Assembly: GCF_009799925.1 (NCBI RefSeq)
Contig: NZ_WELK01000006.1
Coordinates: forward strand, 1-64,000
Direction of reading: 5' to 3'
DNA from: Pseudomonas sp. R-28-1W-6
Lineage (GTDB): Bacteria; Pseudomonadota; Gammaproteobacteria; Pseudomonadales; Pseudomonadaceae
DNA: 64,000 nucleotides
Both the position numbers and the translations under genes were made by a program. Within the stretch, counting starts at the first letter, position 1, and each line of letters starts with the position of its first letter. Positions 27,854 through 36,591 of the stretch are shown piece after piece. The notes beneath the pieces were generated by a model. That model did no database searches. It was not told the origin of the DNA and worked only from the letters and a program-made list of their open reading frames with translations.

Positions 27854-28144
27854 ATGCGACTTTTTCCCTGCATGAGCCTGATCCTGCCGTTGCTCCTCGT
27901 TTCCACCCTCACCGTGGCCGGGCCGCCGCCGGGTTCGCCGGGCACGGCCACGCCGCAACCCTATGGCCAGCCGCAGGCTCGCCCCCTGGGTGGCAGCCAG
28001 CGCCACCCACCCCTGCTCAACAGTCCCGCCCAGCCGCGGCCGTTGAGTCAGCCGCGACCGGCGCCGAAGGACCAGCCCTTGCCGCAGCTGGAACAGCCGC
28101 GAGTGCCCAGCCCGGCGCCGGCCAAGCCGGCCGGGCAGCGCTGA
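27854..28144 (+). CDS. small proline-rich secreted protein
   Basis: 96 residues: clear signal peptide (MRLFPCMSLILPLLLVSTLTVA), then a low-complexity chain of Pro, Gln and Ala with no fold. CTGGAG lies before the ATG. No family recognised; the stop abuts the convergent oligopeptidase gene. The signal peptide supports a real gene. Confidence 0.6.
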   Translation: MRLFPCMSLILPLLLVSTLTVAGPPPGSPGTATPQPYGQPQARPLGGSQRHPPLLNSPAQPRPLSQPRPAPKDQPLPQLEQPRVPSPAPAKPAGQR

Positions 28145-28147
28145 GCC

Positions 28148-30199
28148 TCAGGCGCGTCCCAGCACCTTGAGCAGGAAGGCATATTCCAGCGCCACGTCCT
28201 TCAAACCCTGGTAGCGCCCGCTCATGCCGCCGTGGCCGGCGCCGAGGTCGGTCTTGAGCAGCAGCAGGTGGTTGTCGGTACGCGTGGCGCGCAGCTTGGC
28301 CACCCACTTGGCGGCTTCCCAGTACTGCACGCGGCTGTCGTTGTAGCCGGCCACGGCGAGCAGCGCCGGGTAGGCCTGGGCGCTGACGTTTTCATAGGGC
28401 GCGTAGCCCTTGATGCGCTCGTACACCTCGGGCTGGTGTGGGTCGCCCCATTCGTCGTACTCGGTGACGGTCAGCGGCAGGTCGGGGTTCTGCATGGTGT
28501 TGAGCACGTCGACGAAGGGCACTTCGGCGATGGCCGCGGCGAACAGGTCGGGGCGCTGGTTGAGCACCGCGCCGATCAGCAGGCCGCCGGCGCTGCCGCC
28601 GCTGATGGCCAGCTGCGCGGGCGAGGTCAGGCCGGCGCCGATCAGCGCCTCGGCGCAGGCGATGAAGTCGCCGAAGGTATTCTGCTTGTGCTCCAGCTTG
28701 CCGGCACGGTACCAGGCCTCGCCCAGCTCGCCGCCGCCGCGCACGTGGGCGATGGCGAAGACGAAGCCGCGTTCCAGCAGGGACAGGCGCGCGTGGGAGA
28801 ACCAGGGGTCGAGGCATTCGCCGTAGGCGCCGTAGCCATACAGGTAGAGCGGCGCGGCGGTTCCGGCGGCGAGTACCTCGCGGCGCGCCACCAGGCTGAC
28901 CGGTACCTGCGTGCCATCGGCAGCAGTGGCCCACAGGCGGCGGCTCTCGTAGGCGTCGGCATCGAACGGGCCTTCCACCGGGGTCTGCTTGAGCACCTTC
29001 TGCTCGGCGCTGCGCAGGTCCAGCTGGCGTATCTGCGCCGGGCGGTTGAGCGCCTCGTAGCGCAGGCGGATCACCGGGCTGGCGAACTCCAGGTTGTCCT
29101 GCACGTGCAGGCTGTAGGCGGCATCCGGCAGTTGCACCGGGTAGGGCGCGGCGTCCTGCGGGTGCACCTCGATCACCGGCAGACCGCCCTGGCGCAGGCT
29201 GAGGATGAAGGCACCGGCATTCAGGCTGACGCCTTCGAGCATGCGCTGCGGGTCGTGGCCGATCAGCTCCTGCCAGTGCGCGCGGGTCGGCTGCTGTTCA
29301 CTTGCCTCGCTCTCCTTTATGAAAAACAGGGCGAAGTTGATGCCGCTCTGGTTGCTGCGGATCAGCCAGGCCCAGGCACCGTCCAGCTGGCCGTGGTCGA
29401 CGTAGTACTCGTGGCCTTCCTCGCGCGGCGCCAGGCAGGCGAATTGGCCCTGCGGGGTGTCGGCATCCAGCACCCAGCTTTCACTGGTGGTCTTGCTGCC
29501 GAGCAGCAGCACCAGCTGGCGTTCGGAGCTGGCGCGGTAGCAGCTGAGGAAGAAGCGCCCGTCGCTTTCCTCGAACACCAACTCGGCGCTGGGTTCACCC
29601 AGGCGGTGGCGGTGCAGGCGGTGGGGGCGATGGGTGTCGTCGAGGGTGGTGAAGAACAGGGTCTGGCTGTCGTTGGCCCAGGTCAGGCTGCCGTCGCAGT
29701 CGTCGAAGGGCAGGGCGGTGACGGCGCCTGTGCGCAGGTCCTTGACGAACAGCCGGTAGACCTCGTCGCCCGCGGTATCCAGGCTGTAGCCGAGCAGGTG
29801 GTGGTCCGGGCTGGTGGTGAAGGCGCCCAGCGACAGGTAGCCATCGCCGGCCAGTTCGTTGGGGTCGAGCAGCAGCTGTTCGGCGCTCTCGTCCACCGCC
29901 AGGCCGCCGTCGGCCGGCAGCGGGCAGCGGTAGTGGCGCGCGTATTCGTCGCCGGCGGTGGTGCGCTGGTAGTACAGCCAGGGGCCCCAGGGCGTCGGCA
30001 GCGACAGGTCGGTCTCGCGGATGCGGCCCTTGATCTCCTCGAACAGCGCCTCGCGCAGCGGCGCCTGTTCGGCCAGCTCGGCCTCCAGGTAGGCGTTCTC
30101 CGCCTTGAGGTAGTCCAGTACCTCGGCGGCGTCGCGCTCCTGCAGCCAGTGATAGGGGTCGGCAGCGGCTTCGCGGCGGGCAATCGGGGCGTTGGGCAT
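28148..30199 (-). CDS. ptrB: oligopeptidase B (S9A prolyl oligopeptidase family)
   Basis: 683 residues: N-terminal seven-bladed propeller, then alpha/beta hydrolase with catalytic Ser in ISGGSAGGLL, Asp in GYNDSRV, and His in GAGHGG. Acidic residues in the substrate pocket by family give cleavage after Lys/Arg. Cytoplasmic. ATG at 30199 chosen; a second ATG four codons upstream (30211) is possible, neither has a strong ribosome binding site. Confidence 0.9.
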   Translation of the reverse strand: MPNAPIARREAAADPYHWLQERDAAEVLDYLKAENAYLEAELAEQAPLREALFEEIKGRIRETDLSLPTPWGPWLYYQRTTAGDEYARHYRCPLPADGGLAVDESAEQLLLDPNELAGDGYLSLGAFTTSPDHHLLGYSLDTAGDEVYRLFVKDLRTGAVTALPFDDCDGSLTWANDSQTLFFTTLDDTHRPHRLHRHRLGEPSAELVFEESDGRFFLSCYRASSERQLVLLLGSKTTSESWVLDADTPQGQFACLAPREEGHEYYVDHGQLDGAWAWLIRSNQSGINFALFFIKESEASEQQPTRAHWQELIGHDPQRMLEGVSLNAGAFILSLRQGGLPVIEVHPQDAAPYPVQLPDAAYSLHVQDNLEFASPVIRLRYEALNRPAQIRQLDLRSAEQKVLKQTPVEGPFDADAYESRRLWATAADGTQVPVSLVARREVLAAGTAAPLYLYGYGAYGECLDPWFSHARLSLLERGFVFAIAHVRGGGELGEAWYRAGKLEHKQNTFGDFIACAEALIGAGLTSPAQLAISGGSAGGLLIGAVLNQRPDLFAAAIAEVPFVDVLNTMQNPDLPLTVTEYDEWGDPHQPEVYERIKGYAPYENVSAQAYPALLAVAGYNDSRVQYWEAAKWVAKLRATRTDNHLLLLKTDLGAGHGGMSGRYQGLKDVALEYAFLLKVLGRA

Positions 30200-30346
30200 G
30201 GGGCTTCTCATACAAGAGGGCGGAGAGTCTGCTGACGATGCGGCTTCGGCCGGCCTGATCGTGAACGGACTCTGACGGCAGGGGCGCCGGGGCGCTTAAA
30301 AGCCGTTATCATAAGCGCCCCTTTGCCGGCCAAGCCATTAACCCGC

Positions 30347-30826
30347 ATGACTGAACAAGACTATCTGCTTGCCTGGGCCATTTACGCCGTTGCGGCACTC
30401 GGCTGCCTGCTGGTCTGGTTCCAGCTGACCGGCTGGATCTGGCGCTGGCTGCGCGAGCCGCTGCGCCTGCTGGTGGCCGTGCTGTTGCTGACGCCGACCA
30501 TCGTCGATCCGGCCCGCGAGCTGTTCGCCCCGGCCATCGCCATCACCGCCATGGACCTGCTGCTCAAGGTCGGCAACAACGCCTGGCGCGCGGTGGCAGA
30601 TCTGGCCCTGTACGGGCTGATCGCCTTCGGCGTGTGGCTGGCCTTCGCCGCTTTGCGCTGGCCGATCGAGCGCTGGTGGCAGGGTCGTCGTGGCACGCCG
30701 CCAGCCGAGGCGGCGGAAGACGAGCCGACCCTGCGCGAGATGATGGCCCGCGACGAGGGCATGCACGGCGATACCCGCCTGGATGCCAACGGCGACCGCC
30801 GCCTGCGCATCGAGCCGCGCCTCTGA
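30347..30826 (+). CDS. inner-membrane protein of unknown function
   Basis: 159 residues with three predicted membrane helices (about 8-30, 36-52 and 77-105) and a hydrophilic acidic tail (EAAEDEPTLREMMARDEG). No known domain is recognised. It heads the run with the HIT, amidotransferase and DUF2937 genes. Confidence 0.75.
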   Translation: MTEQDYLLAWAIYAVAALGCLLVWFQLTGWIWRWLREPLRLLVAVLLLTPTIVDPARELFAPAIAITAMDLLLKVGNNAWRAVADLALYGLIAFGVWLAFAALRWPIERWWQGRRGTPPAEAAEDEPTLREMMARDEGMHGDTRLDANGDRRLRIEPRL

Positions 30827-30887
30827 CGGCGCCCTTGCGCGCGCGATGCCAGGCGTTCAGCATGGCGGGCAGACCCAAGGAGTGGCC

Positions 30888-31334
30888 ATGAGCTGCGTTT
30901 TCTGCGCGATCGCCGCCGGCCAGCAGCCGGCCCACACCCTCTACGAAGACCGGCACTTTCTGGTGCTGCTGGACATCTTCCCGCTGCGCCCGGCCCATGT
31001 GCTGATCGTCAGCCGCGAGCACGCTCCGCTGCTGCAGGATCTGAGCAGCGCGTCGCGCGATGCCCTGCTGGGGCTGGCCGCGCGGGTGGCCAAGGCGCTG
31101 TATGGCAGCGGCCTGGGTGTGGCCGGAATCAACTTCCTGATCAACGACGGCCCGCTGGCCAACCAGCACGTGCCGCACCTGCATCTGCACCTGTTGCCCC
31201 GCCGGCCGGGCGATCTGCCGGCGCTGTGCTGGCGCATCCTCACGCGCTTTTTGCCGCTGGGCCGCAAGCGCATCGAGGCGCGCCTGCAGCAGGAGGCGCA
31301 GGTGTTGCGCCGCGCCCTGCAAGCTGAGGTTTGA
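30888..31334 (+). CDS. HIT-family protein
   Basis: 148-residue nucleotide hydrolase/transferase of the histidine-triad family; the catalytic triad motif HVPHLHLHLL is about residue 91-100, with Cys-x-x-Cys-type start SCVFCAIAAG. Start ATG at 30888, AAGGAG seven bases before. Three bases separate its stop from the next gene. Confidence 0.9.
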   Translation: MSCVFCAIAAGQQPAHTLYEDRHFLVLLDIFPLRPAHVLIVSREHAPLLQDLSSASRDALLGLAARVAKALYGSGLGVAGINFLINDGPLANQHVPHLHLHLLPRRPGDLPALCWRILTRFLPLGRKRIEARLQQEAQVLRRALQAEV

Positions 31335-31337
31335 GTC

Positions 31338-32117
31338 ATGTGTGAATTGCTCGGCATGAGTGCCAACGTCCCCACCGACATCGTGTTCAGCTTCACCGGG
31401 CTGATGCAGCGCGGCGGCGGCACCGGCCCGCACCGCGACGGCTGGGGCATCGCCTTCTATGAGGGGCGCGGCCTGCGCCTGTTCCAGGACCCGGCCGCCA
31501 GCGTCGAGTCGGAAGTCGCGCGCCTGGTGCAGCGTTACCCGATCAAGAGCGAAACGGTGATCGGCCATATCCGCCAGGCCAACGTCGGCCAGGTCGCGCT
31601 GGCCAACACCCACCCCTTCGTGCGCGAGCTGTGGGGGCGCAACTGGTGCTTCGCGCACAACGGCCAGCTGGCCGATTTCGCGCCCTCGACCAGCTTCTAC
31701 CGGCCGGTCGGCGACACCGACAGCGAAGCGGCCTTCTGCGACCTGCTCAACCGCGTGCGCCACGCCTTTCCCGAGCCGGTGCCGGTCGAGGCGCTGCTGC
31801 CGGTGCTGATCCAGGCCGCCCAGCATTACCGCCGGCATGGCGTGTTCAACTGCCTGCTGAGCAACGGCGACTGGCTGTTCTGCTTCTGCAGCAGCAAGCT
31901 GGCGCAGATCACCCGGCGCGCGCCGTTCGGCCCGGCCCGGCTGAAGGATGCCGAAGTGGTGGTGGATTTCCAGGCGGAAACCACGCCGAACGACGTGGTC
32001 ACGGTGATCGCCACCGAGCCGCTGACCGAAAACGAACGCTGGACCCTGTTCCAGCCGGGCGAATGGAGCCTGTGGCGGCGCGGTGAGCGCATCGCCCACG
32101 GGCAGATGGGGGAGTAG
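31338..32117 (+). CDS. class II glutamine amidotransferase, YafJ type
   Basis: 259 residues with N-terminal Cys2 as nucleophile (MCELLGM), HRDGWGIAFY, GHIRQANVG, and FAHNGQL, typical of class II (Ntn) glutamine amidotransferases of the YafJ group. No synthetase domain, so substrate unknown; family members include gamma-glutamyl hydrolases. Co-transcribed with HIT (3-bp gap) and DUF2937 (4-bp gap). Confidence 0.9.
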   Translation: MCELLGMSANVPTDIVFSFTGLMQRGGGTGPHRDGWGIAFYEGRGLRLFQDPAASVESEVARLVQRYPIKSETVIGHIRQANVGQVALANTHPFVRELWGRNWCFAHNGQLADFAPSTSFYRPVGDTDSEAAFCDLLNRVRHAFPEPVPVEALLPVLIQAAQHYRRHGVFNCLLSNGDWLFCFCSSKLAQITRRAPFGPARLKDAEVVVDFQAETTPNDVVTVIATEPLTENERWTLFQPGEWSLWRRGERIAHGQMGE

Positions 32118-32121
32118 GGCC

Positions 32122-32655
32122 ATGTTTCGGGGTTATCTGCGTCTGGTGCTGTTCGGCCTCGGCCTGCTGGTTGGCGTGCAGGTGCCGGGCTTCATCGACG
32201 ACTACGGCAAGCGCGTGGCCGCGCACCGCGCCGAATCCGAGGAAAGCCTGAGCGGCTTCCGCGAGACCGCGGCGCGCTTCTTCAACGGCGATCTCAACGC
32301 CCTGGTCAGTCACTACCGGGCCAGCAACGACGAGGTGATGCGCAGCGACGCGCAGAGTGTCGAGCATCTGGTGCGCCGCGCCGAGCTGCTCGAAAGCGAA
32401 TGGCTGGCCATGCAGGGGCCCTGGTACGCCCAGGCCTGGCACCTGGCCAGCGCGGCGGACCGCGAGCTGCTCGATGAAACCATCGCGGCCTACAGCTATC
32501 AGGTGCTGCTGGCGCCCCAGGCGATTGCCTGGGGCCTGAGTGGCGGGCTGTTGCTGGCCTGGCTGGTGGAGCTGCTGGTGCTCGGCGCCGGCTGGACCCT
32601 GGGCTTCGGCCGCAAGCACAAGATCATTGCCCACGAGCAGCGCCACTGGCGCTGA
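32122..32655 (+). CDS. DUF2937 membrane protein
   Basis: 177 residues: an N-terminal helix (about 3-20), a helical periplasmic or cytoplasmic middle part, and a C-terminal pair of hydrophobic segments (about 130-160) before a basic end. Matches the DUF2937 family of Pseudomonas and relatives. Last gene of the HIT-YafJ operon. Unknown function. Confidence 0.82.
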   Translation: MFRGYLRLVLFGLGLLVGVQVPGFIDDYGKRVAAHRAESEESLSGFRETAARFFNGDLNALVSHYRASNDEVMRSDAQSVEHLVRRAELLESEWLAMQGPWYAQAWHLASAADRELLDETIAAYSYQVLLAPQAIAWGLSGGLLLAWLVELLVLGAGWTLGFGRKHKIIAHEQRHWR

Positions 32656-32765
32656 GCCAGCGGTTACCCGAGGTTGTTGCAAAAGATTGCGCTGGCTCGC
32701 CGAAATGCCTGGGGGTGCATGCTAGGCTGGCGTTTCCCATTTACCCCCGTTGTCATGGAGTTGTT

Positions 32766-33824
32766 ATGTCGATCAAGGAATTGATCCTGGCCGCCTTGCT
32801 GGCTGCCGCCGTACCCGCCGCCCACGCCGTGGTCGTGGCCCCCGATGCCCCTGCCGCCGCACCCGAAGCCGCTGCACCGGAGGAGGAGAGCGCCGCGGTC
32901 GTTGAGGGCGAAGTCGAGGAGTTCGACGAAGAGGCCTTCATCGCCAGCCTGAATTTCCAGACCGGCCAAGTGGTGATCGGCGACAACCTGGCCACCCTCA
33001 ACCTGCCGGACAACCTGGTGTTCCTCAACGGTGCCGACGCCGAGCGTCTGCTGGTCGAGGCCTGGGGCAACCCGCCGGATGCCGAGCTGCCGCTGGGCAT
33101 GGTGCTGCCGGCCGGCATCTCGCCGCTGGCCGCCGAGTCCTGGGCGGCGACCATCGAATACGAGGAAAGCGGCTACGTATCCGATGAGGACGCGGCCGAC
33201 ATCGATTACGCCGACATGCTCAAGGACCTGCAGGAAGAGTCCGCGGCCGACAACCAGTGGCGCACCGAGAACGGCTACGAGCCGGTCGAGCTGATCGGCT
33301 GGGCTTCCCAGCCGCACTACGACGACCAGGGCAAGAAGCTGCACTGGGCCAAGGAACTCAAGTTCGGCGACAGCGAGAGCAACACCCTCAACTACAACAT
33401 CCGCGTGCTCGGCCGCAAAGGCGTGCTGGTGCTGAACTTCATCGCCAACATGGACCAGCTGGCCGATATCCAGCAGCACGTGCCGACCGTGCTGGCCATG
33501 ACCGACTTCAACCAGGGCCATCGCTACGCCGAGTTCGACCCGGACATGGACGAAGTGGCGGCCTATGGCATCGGTGCGCTGATCGCCGGCAAGCTGGCGG
33601 CCAAGGCCGGCCTGTTTGCCACCCTGCTGATCCTGCTGAAGAAGCTGTGGATCGTGCCGCTGCTGGTCATCGGCTGGCTGGGCAAGCGCCTGTTCGGCAA
33701 GAAGCAGGTGGAGGCGCCGGTGGCATCTGTCGAACCGGTAGCCGAACCGGCTGCTGTCGAGGCCGTACAACCGCCGGCGAGCACTGTGCTGGATCTGAAC
33801 AAGACGGACGGCGATAAGCCCTGA
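32766..33824 (+). CDS. DUF2167 membrane-anchored protein
   Basis: 352 residues: signal peptide, an Ala/Glu-rich acidic stretch, the DUF2167 domain (starting near NFQTGQVVIGDNLATLNLP and including GMVLPAG, GYVSDEDA, WASQPHYDD, LNYNIRVLGRKGVLVLN), and a C-terminal membrane helix (LLILLKKLWIVPLLVIGWLG) with a short tail. Periplasmic domain anchored to the inner membrane. Function not known. ATG at 32766. Own strong terminator. Confidence 0.85.
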   Translation: MSIKELILAALLAAAVPAAHAVVVAPDAPAAAPEAAAPEEESAAVVEGEVEEFDEEAFIASLNFQTGQVVIGDNLATLNLPDNLVFLNGADAERLLVEAWGNPPDAELPLGMVLPAGISPLAAESWAATIEYEESGYVSDEDAADIDYADMLKDLQEESAADNQWRTENGYEPVELIGWASQPHYDDQGKKLHWAKELKFGDSESNTLNYNIRVLGRKGVLVLNFIANMDQLADIQQHVPTVLAMTDFNQGHRYAEFDPDMDEVAAYGIGALIAGKLAAKAGLFATLLILLKKLWIVPLLVIGWLGKRLFGKKQVEAPVASVEPVAEPAAVEAVQPPASTVLDLNKTDGDKP

Positions 33825-33843
33825 GCCTGATCGAACGTTGCAC

Positions 33844-33876
33844 CGACAAGGGCCCCACTGGGGCCCTTGTCGTTTC
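33844..33876 (+). terminator. Rho-independent terminator after DUF2167 gene
   Basis: Perfect 13-bp stem (33844-33856 with 33860-33872) around ACT, then TTTC. Confidence 0.88.
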
Positions 33877-34081
33877 TGCCGGCGCCTGCCGGCCTCCCCG
33901 CTTGGGCGATCGGCCAGCGTCACCAGCCTGGTCAATGCAGCAAAGTCGGGCCGATTGACTAGGCTGAAGACAATCGCGGCGCCGGCCTGGCTCTGCGCTC
34001 GATCCTCAGGACTCGGTCACGCTGGCGGCAGTCATGTGGCCCTGCATCCAACCCCGCTTTTCTTCGCTATGGAGAAGCGCC

Positions 34082-35617
34082 ATGCGTGTGTGCCATCGCT
34101 CCACCATCCTGCTTGCCGTGCTGGTCTTGTCCGGCTGCCCGGATGAGGAACCCGCCAAGGCGCAGGCTCCTGCTGCCGAGGCGCCGGTAACGGTTGCCGC
34201 CGCCGTCCCCCCCTCCGTAGCACCAGCACCGGCTGCGGTCAGCAATGCCGTATTCACTCCGGAGGAGCTGGACCAGATGATGGCGCCGCTGGCCCTGTAC
34301 CCGGACGCGTTGCTGGCCCAGGTGTTGATGGCCTCGACCTATCCGGGCGATGTCGCCGATGCCGTGGTCTGGTCCAAGGCGCATCCGGACAGCAGCGGCG
34401 ATAGCGCGGTGCGCGAGGTCGCGGATCAGCCCTGGGACCCGAGCGTGCAGTCGCTGGTCGCCTTCCCGGCGGCACTGGCCACCCTGGGACAGGATCCGGC
34501 CTGGGTGCAGCGGGTGGGCGATGCCTTCCTGGCCCAGCCCGATGCCGTGATGGACTCGGTGCAGCGCCTGCGGCGACAGGCGAAAGCCGCCGGCAACCTG
34601 GAATCCAACGAGCAGCAGCGGGTGACCGAACAGCCCGCCGCCCCAGCTCCAGCCTCGGCCGAGTCGACCGTGATCGTGCAGCAGCCGGCCGCCGCACCGA
34701 CCATCATCATCGAGCCGGCCCAGCCGCAGACGGTCTACGTGCCCAGCTATAACCCCAACCAGGTCTACGGCACCTGGGCCTACCCATCCTCCCCGCCGGT
34801 CTATTACCCGCCACCGCCGGGCTACTACTTCGGCAGCGCGCTGGCTACCGGCCTGGCCTTCGGCGCGGGGGTGGCGATCATCGATTCGCTGTGGGGCGAT
34901 TGCGACTGGGACAATGACGACATCGACCTCGATGTCGAGCACTACAACAACATCAACAGCAACCGGCAGATCAATGCCAACCAGAACAACTGGCAGCACA
35001 ACTCGATCAATCGCGACGGAGTGCCCTACCGCGACAGCGCCAATCGCGAGCAATACAGCCGGCGCCTGGAGGGCAGCGCGCAGCGCGATGCCTATCGCGG
35101 GCGCGATACGGCGCGGGTGGCCGAGCGCGAGCGCGCGCGCCAGTCGCTGGAGCAGCGGGGCATCGACTCGCCGGCCATCAGCAACCAGCAGGCCCGCGAA
35201 CGGGCCCAGAGCGCGACTCGCGAACTCGACCGGGATCCGCAGGCCCGTGAGCGGGCTCAGGCCGGGGCCCGCGATATTAGCCGGGATCCGGCCCGCGAGC
35301 GCGCCCAGGCCGCCACCCGCGACGCGCAGACTCGCGAGCGAGCCCAGGCCTCGACCCGCGATGCGCAGGCCCGCCAGCGTGCGCAAAGCAACCCGCAGGC
35401 TCGTCAGCAGGTGCGCCAGCAGAGCAGCCGCGCACGCGGGAGCCGCGACAACGCCTTCGCGGGCGCGCGCAGCCCCTCGCAGTCGCGTGCGCAAGTCAGC
35501 CGTGGTCAGACCAGCCGGGCCACCGCCAGCCGGCCGCAAACGGCCCGCGCGAGCGGCCAGACCGTGCAACGCGCCTCCCGGGCACCGTCCCGGAGCGGCG
35601 GCGGCCGCCGGCGCTGA
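34082..35617 (+). CDS. DUF3300 lipoprotein
   Basis: 511 residues: signal with lipobox LVLSGC, a Pro/Ala-rich spacer, the DUF3300 domain (LDQMMAPLALYPDALLAQVLMASTYP, then PTIIIEPAQPQTVYVPSYNP and YGTWAYP), an Asn/Asp-rich stretch (VEHYNNINSNRQIN), and a long C-terminal part made of repeats of the form ARERAQxxTRDxQ rich in Arg, Ala, Gln. Predicted outer-membrane lipoprotein with a basic unstructured tail. GGAG before ATG. Coupled with a DUF2950 gene 13 bp downstream; the pair occurs together widely. Confidence 0.86.
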   Translation: MRVCHRSTILLAVLVLSGCPDEEPAKAQAPAAEAPVTVAAAVPPSVAPAPAAVSNAVFTPEELDQMMAPLALYPDALLAQVLMASTYPGDVADAVVWSKAHPDSSGDSAVREVADQPWDPSVQSLVAFPAALATLGQDPAWVQRVGDAFLAQPDAVMDSVQRLRRQAKAAGNLESNEQQRVTEQPAAPAPASAESTVIVQQPAAAPTIIIEPAQPQTVYVPSYNPNQVYGTWAYPSSPPVYYPPPPGYYFGSALATGLAFGAGVAIIDSLWGDCDWDNDDIDLDVEHYNNINSNRQINANQNNWQHNSINRDGVPYRDSANREQYSRRLEGSAQRDAYRGRDTARVAERERARQSLEQRGIDSPAISNQQARERAQSATRELDRDPQARERAQAGARDISRDPARERAQAATRDAQTRERAQASTRDAQARQRAQSNPQARQQVRQQSSRARGSRDNAFAGARSPSQSRAQVSRGQTSRATASRPQTARASGQTVQRASRAPSRSGGGRRR

Positions 35618-35630
35618 CAGGAGAATCACC

Positions 35631-36539
35631 ATGATTGCTGGATTCCGTTTGATCTCGATGCTGTTGCTGGGCGTTCTGGCCCAGGCCGCGCAGGCGCAGC
35701 AGGCTTACCCCACTCCAGATGCCGCCGCCGAGGCGCTGGTGGCTGCACTGGGAAGCGAAAAGGGCGATGCCGAGCGCCTGGCGGCCTTGCTGGGCGCCGA
35801 CTGGCAGGTCTATATCCCGAGCGGCGACATCGTGCGCGAGGACGTCGATGCCTTTCTCGCGCTCTATCGGCAGAAGCGCGTGCTGCAGCCCGCTGCGCCC
35901 GGGCGCGCCGTGTTGGTGGTGGGCAACACCCCCTGGACCTTCCCCCTGCCGCTGGTCCAGGGCAAGGAGGGCTGGGTCTTCGATACCAAGGCCGGCGGTG
36001 AGGAAATCCGGGTGCGGCGCATCGGTCGCAACGAGCTGGCCACCGTGCAGGCGGCACTGGCTTACCACGATGCGCAGATGGACTACGCCGAGGTCGACCG
36101 CGACGGCGACGGGGTGCTGGAGTACGCGCAGAAATTCGTCAGTAGCGATGGCCAGTACGACGGGCTGTACTGGGCCGAGGAGCCTGGTATCGAGGAAAGC
36201 CCGCTCGGTCCGCTATTCGGCGACGAACTGCCCGATGGCGAGTGGCACGGCTACCACTACCGCATCCTCAGCGCCCAGGGCGCCTCGGCACCGGGGGGCG
36301 CCTACGACTACCGGCTCGGCGACAACATGAGCCGCGGCTTCGCCCTGATCGCCTGGCCGGCCGAGTATGGCGACAGCGGCGTGATGAGTTTCATGATCAG
36401 TCACGACGGCCAGGTGTTCGAAAAGGATCTGGGCCCGGACGGCGCGAAACTGGCGGCGGGCATGAGCCGTTTCGACCCGGACAGCAGCTGGCACGAGGTT
36501 GAGGCCGGGGCCGAGGACGCCACATTGGCCACCCCCTGA
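35631..36539 (+). CDS. DUF2950 secreted protein
   Basis: 302 residues: signal peptide MIAGFRLISMLLLGVLAQAAQA, then DUF2950 (AAEALVAALGSEKGDAERLAALLG, FDTKAGGEEIRVRRIGRNEL, GYHYRILSAQG, FALIAWPAEYGDSGVMSFMI). AGGAG sits before ATG at 35631. Second gene of the DUF3300 operon. Unknown function. Confidence 0.87.
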   Translation: MIAGFRLISMLLLGVLAQAAQAQQAYPTPDAAAEALVAALGSEKGDAERLAALLGADWQVYIPSGDIVREDVDAFLALYRQKRVLQPAAPGRAVLVVGNTPWTFPLPLVQGKEGWVFDTKAGGEEIRVRRIGRNELATVQAALAYHDAQMDYAEVDRDGDGVLEYAQKFVSSDGQYDGLYWAEEPGIEESPLGPLFGDELPDGEWHGYHYRILSAQGASAPGGAYDYRLGDNMSRGFALIAWPAEYGDSGVMSFMISHDGQVFEKDLGPDGAKLAAGMSRFDPDSSWHEVEAGAEDATLATP

Positions 36540-36557
36540 GCGGGAGCACGGGCGCTA

Positions 36558-36591
36558 AAACAGAACGGGCCCATGCGGGCCCGTTCTGTTT
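36558..36591. terminator. bidirectional terminator
   Basis: Perfect 15-bp stem (36558-36572 with 36577-36591) and ATGC loop, flanked by A-rich and T-rich ends. It serves the DUF2950 gene and, on the minus strand, overlaps the stop codon of the VWA gene. Confidence 0.85.

Noticed and set aside
28232..30235. 667-residue open frame on the plus strand
   Set aside because: Antisense to oligopeptidase B, whose catalytic motifs are intact.
35150..35600. Repeat-rich tail of the DUF3300 protein as a CRISPR or tandem-repeat array
   Set aside because: The repeats are in-frame protein repeats (ARERAQ type) with variable DNA and no spacer pattern.
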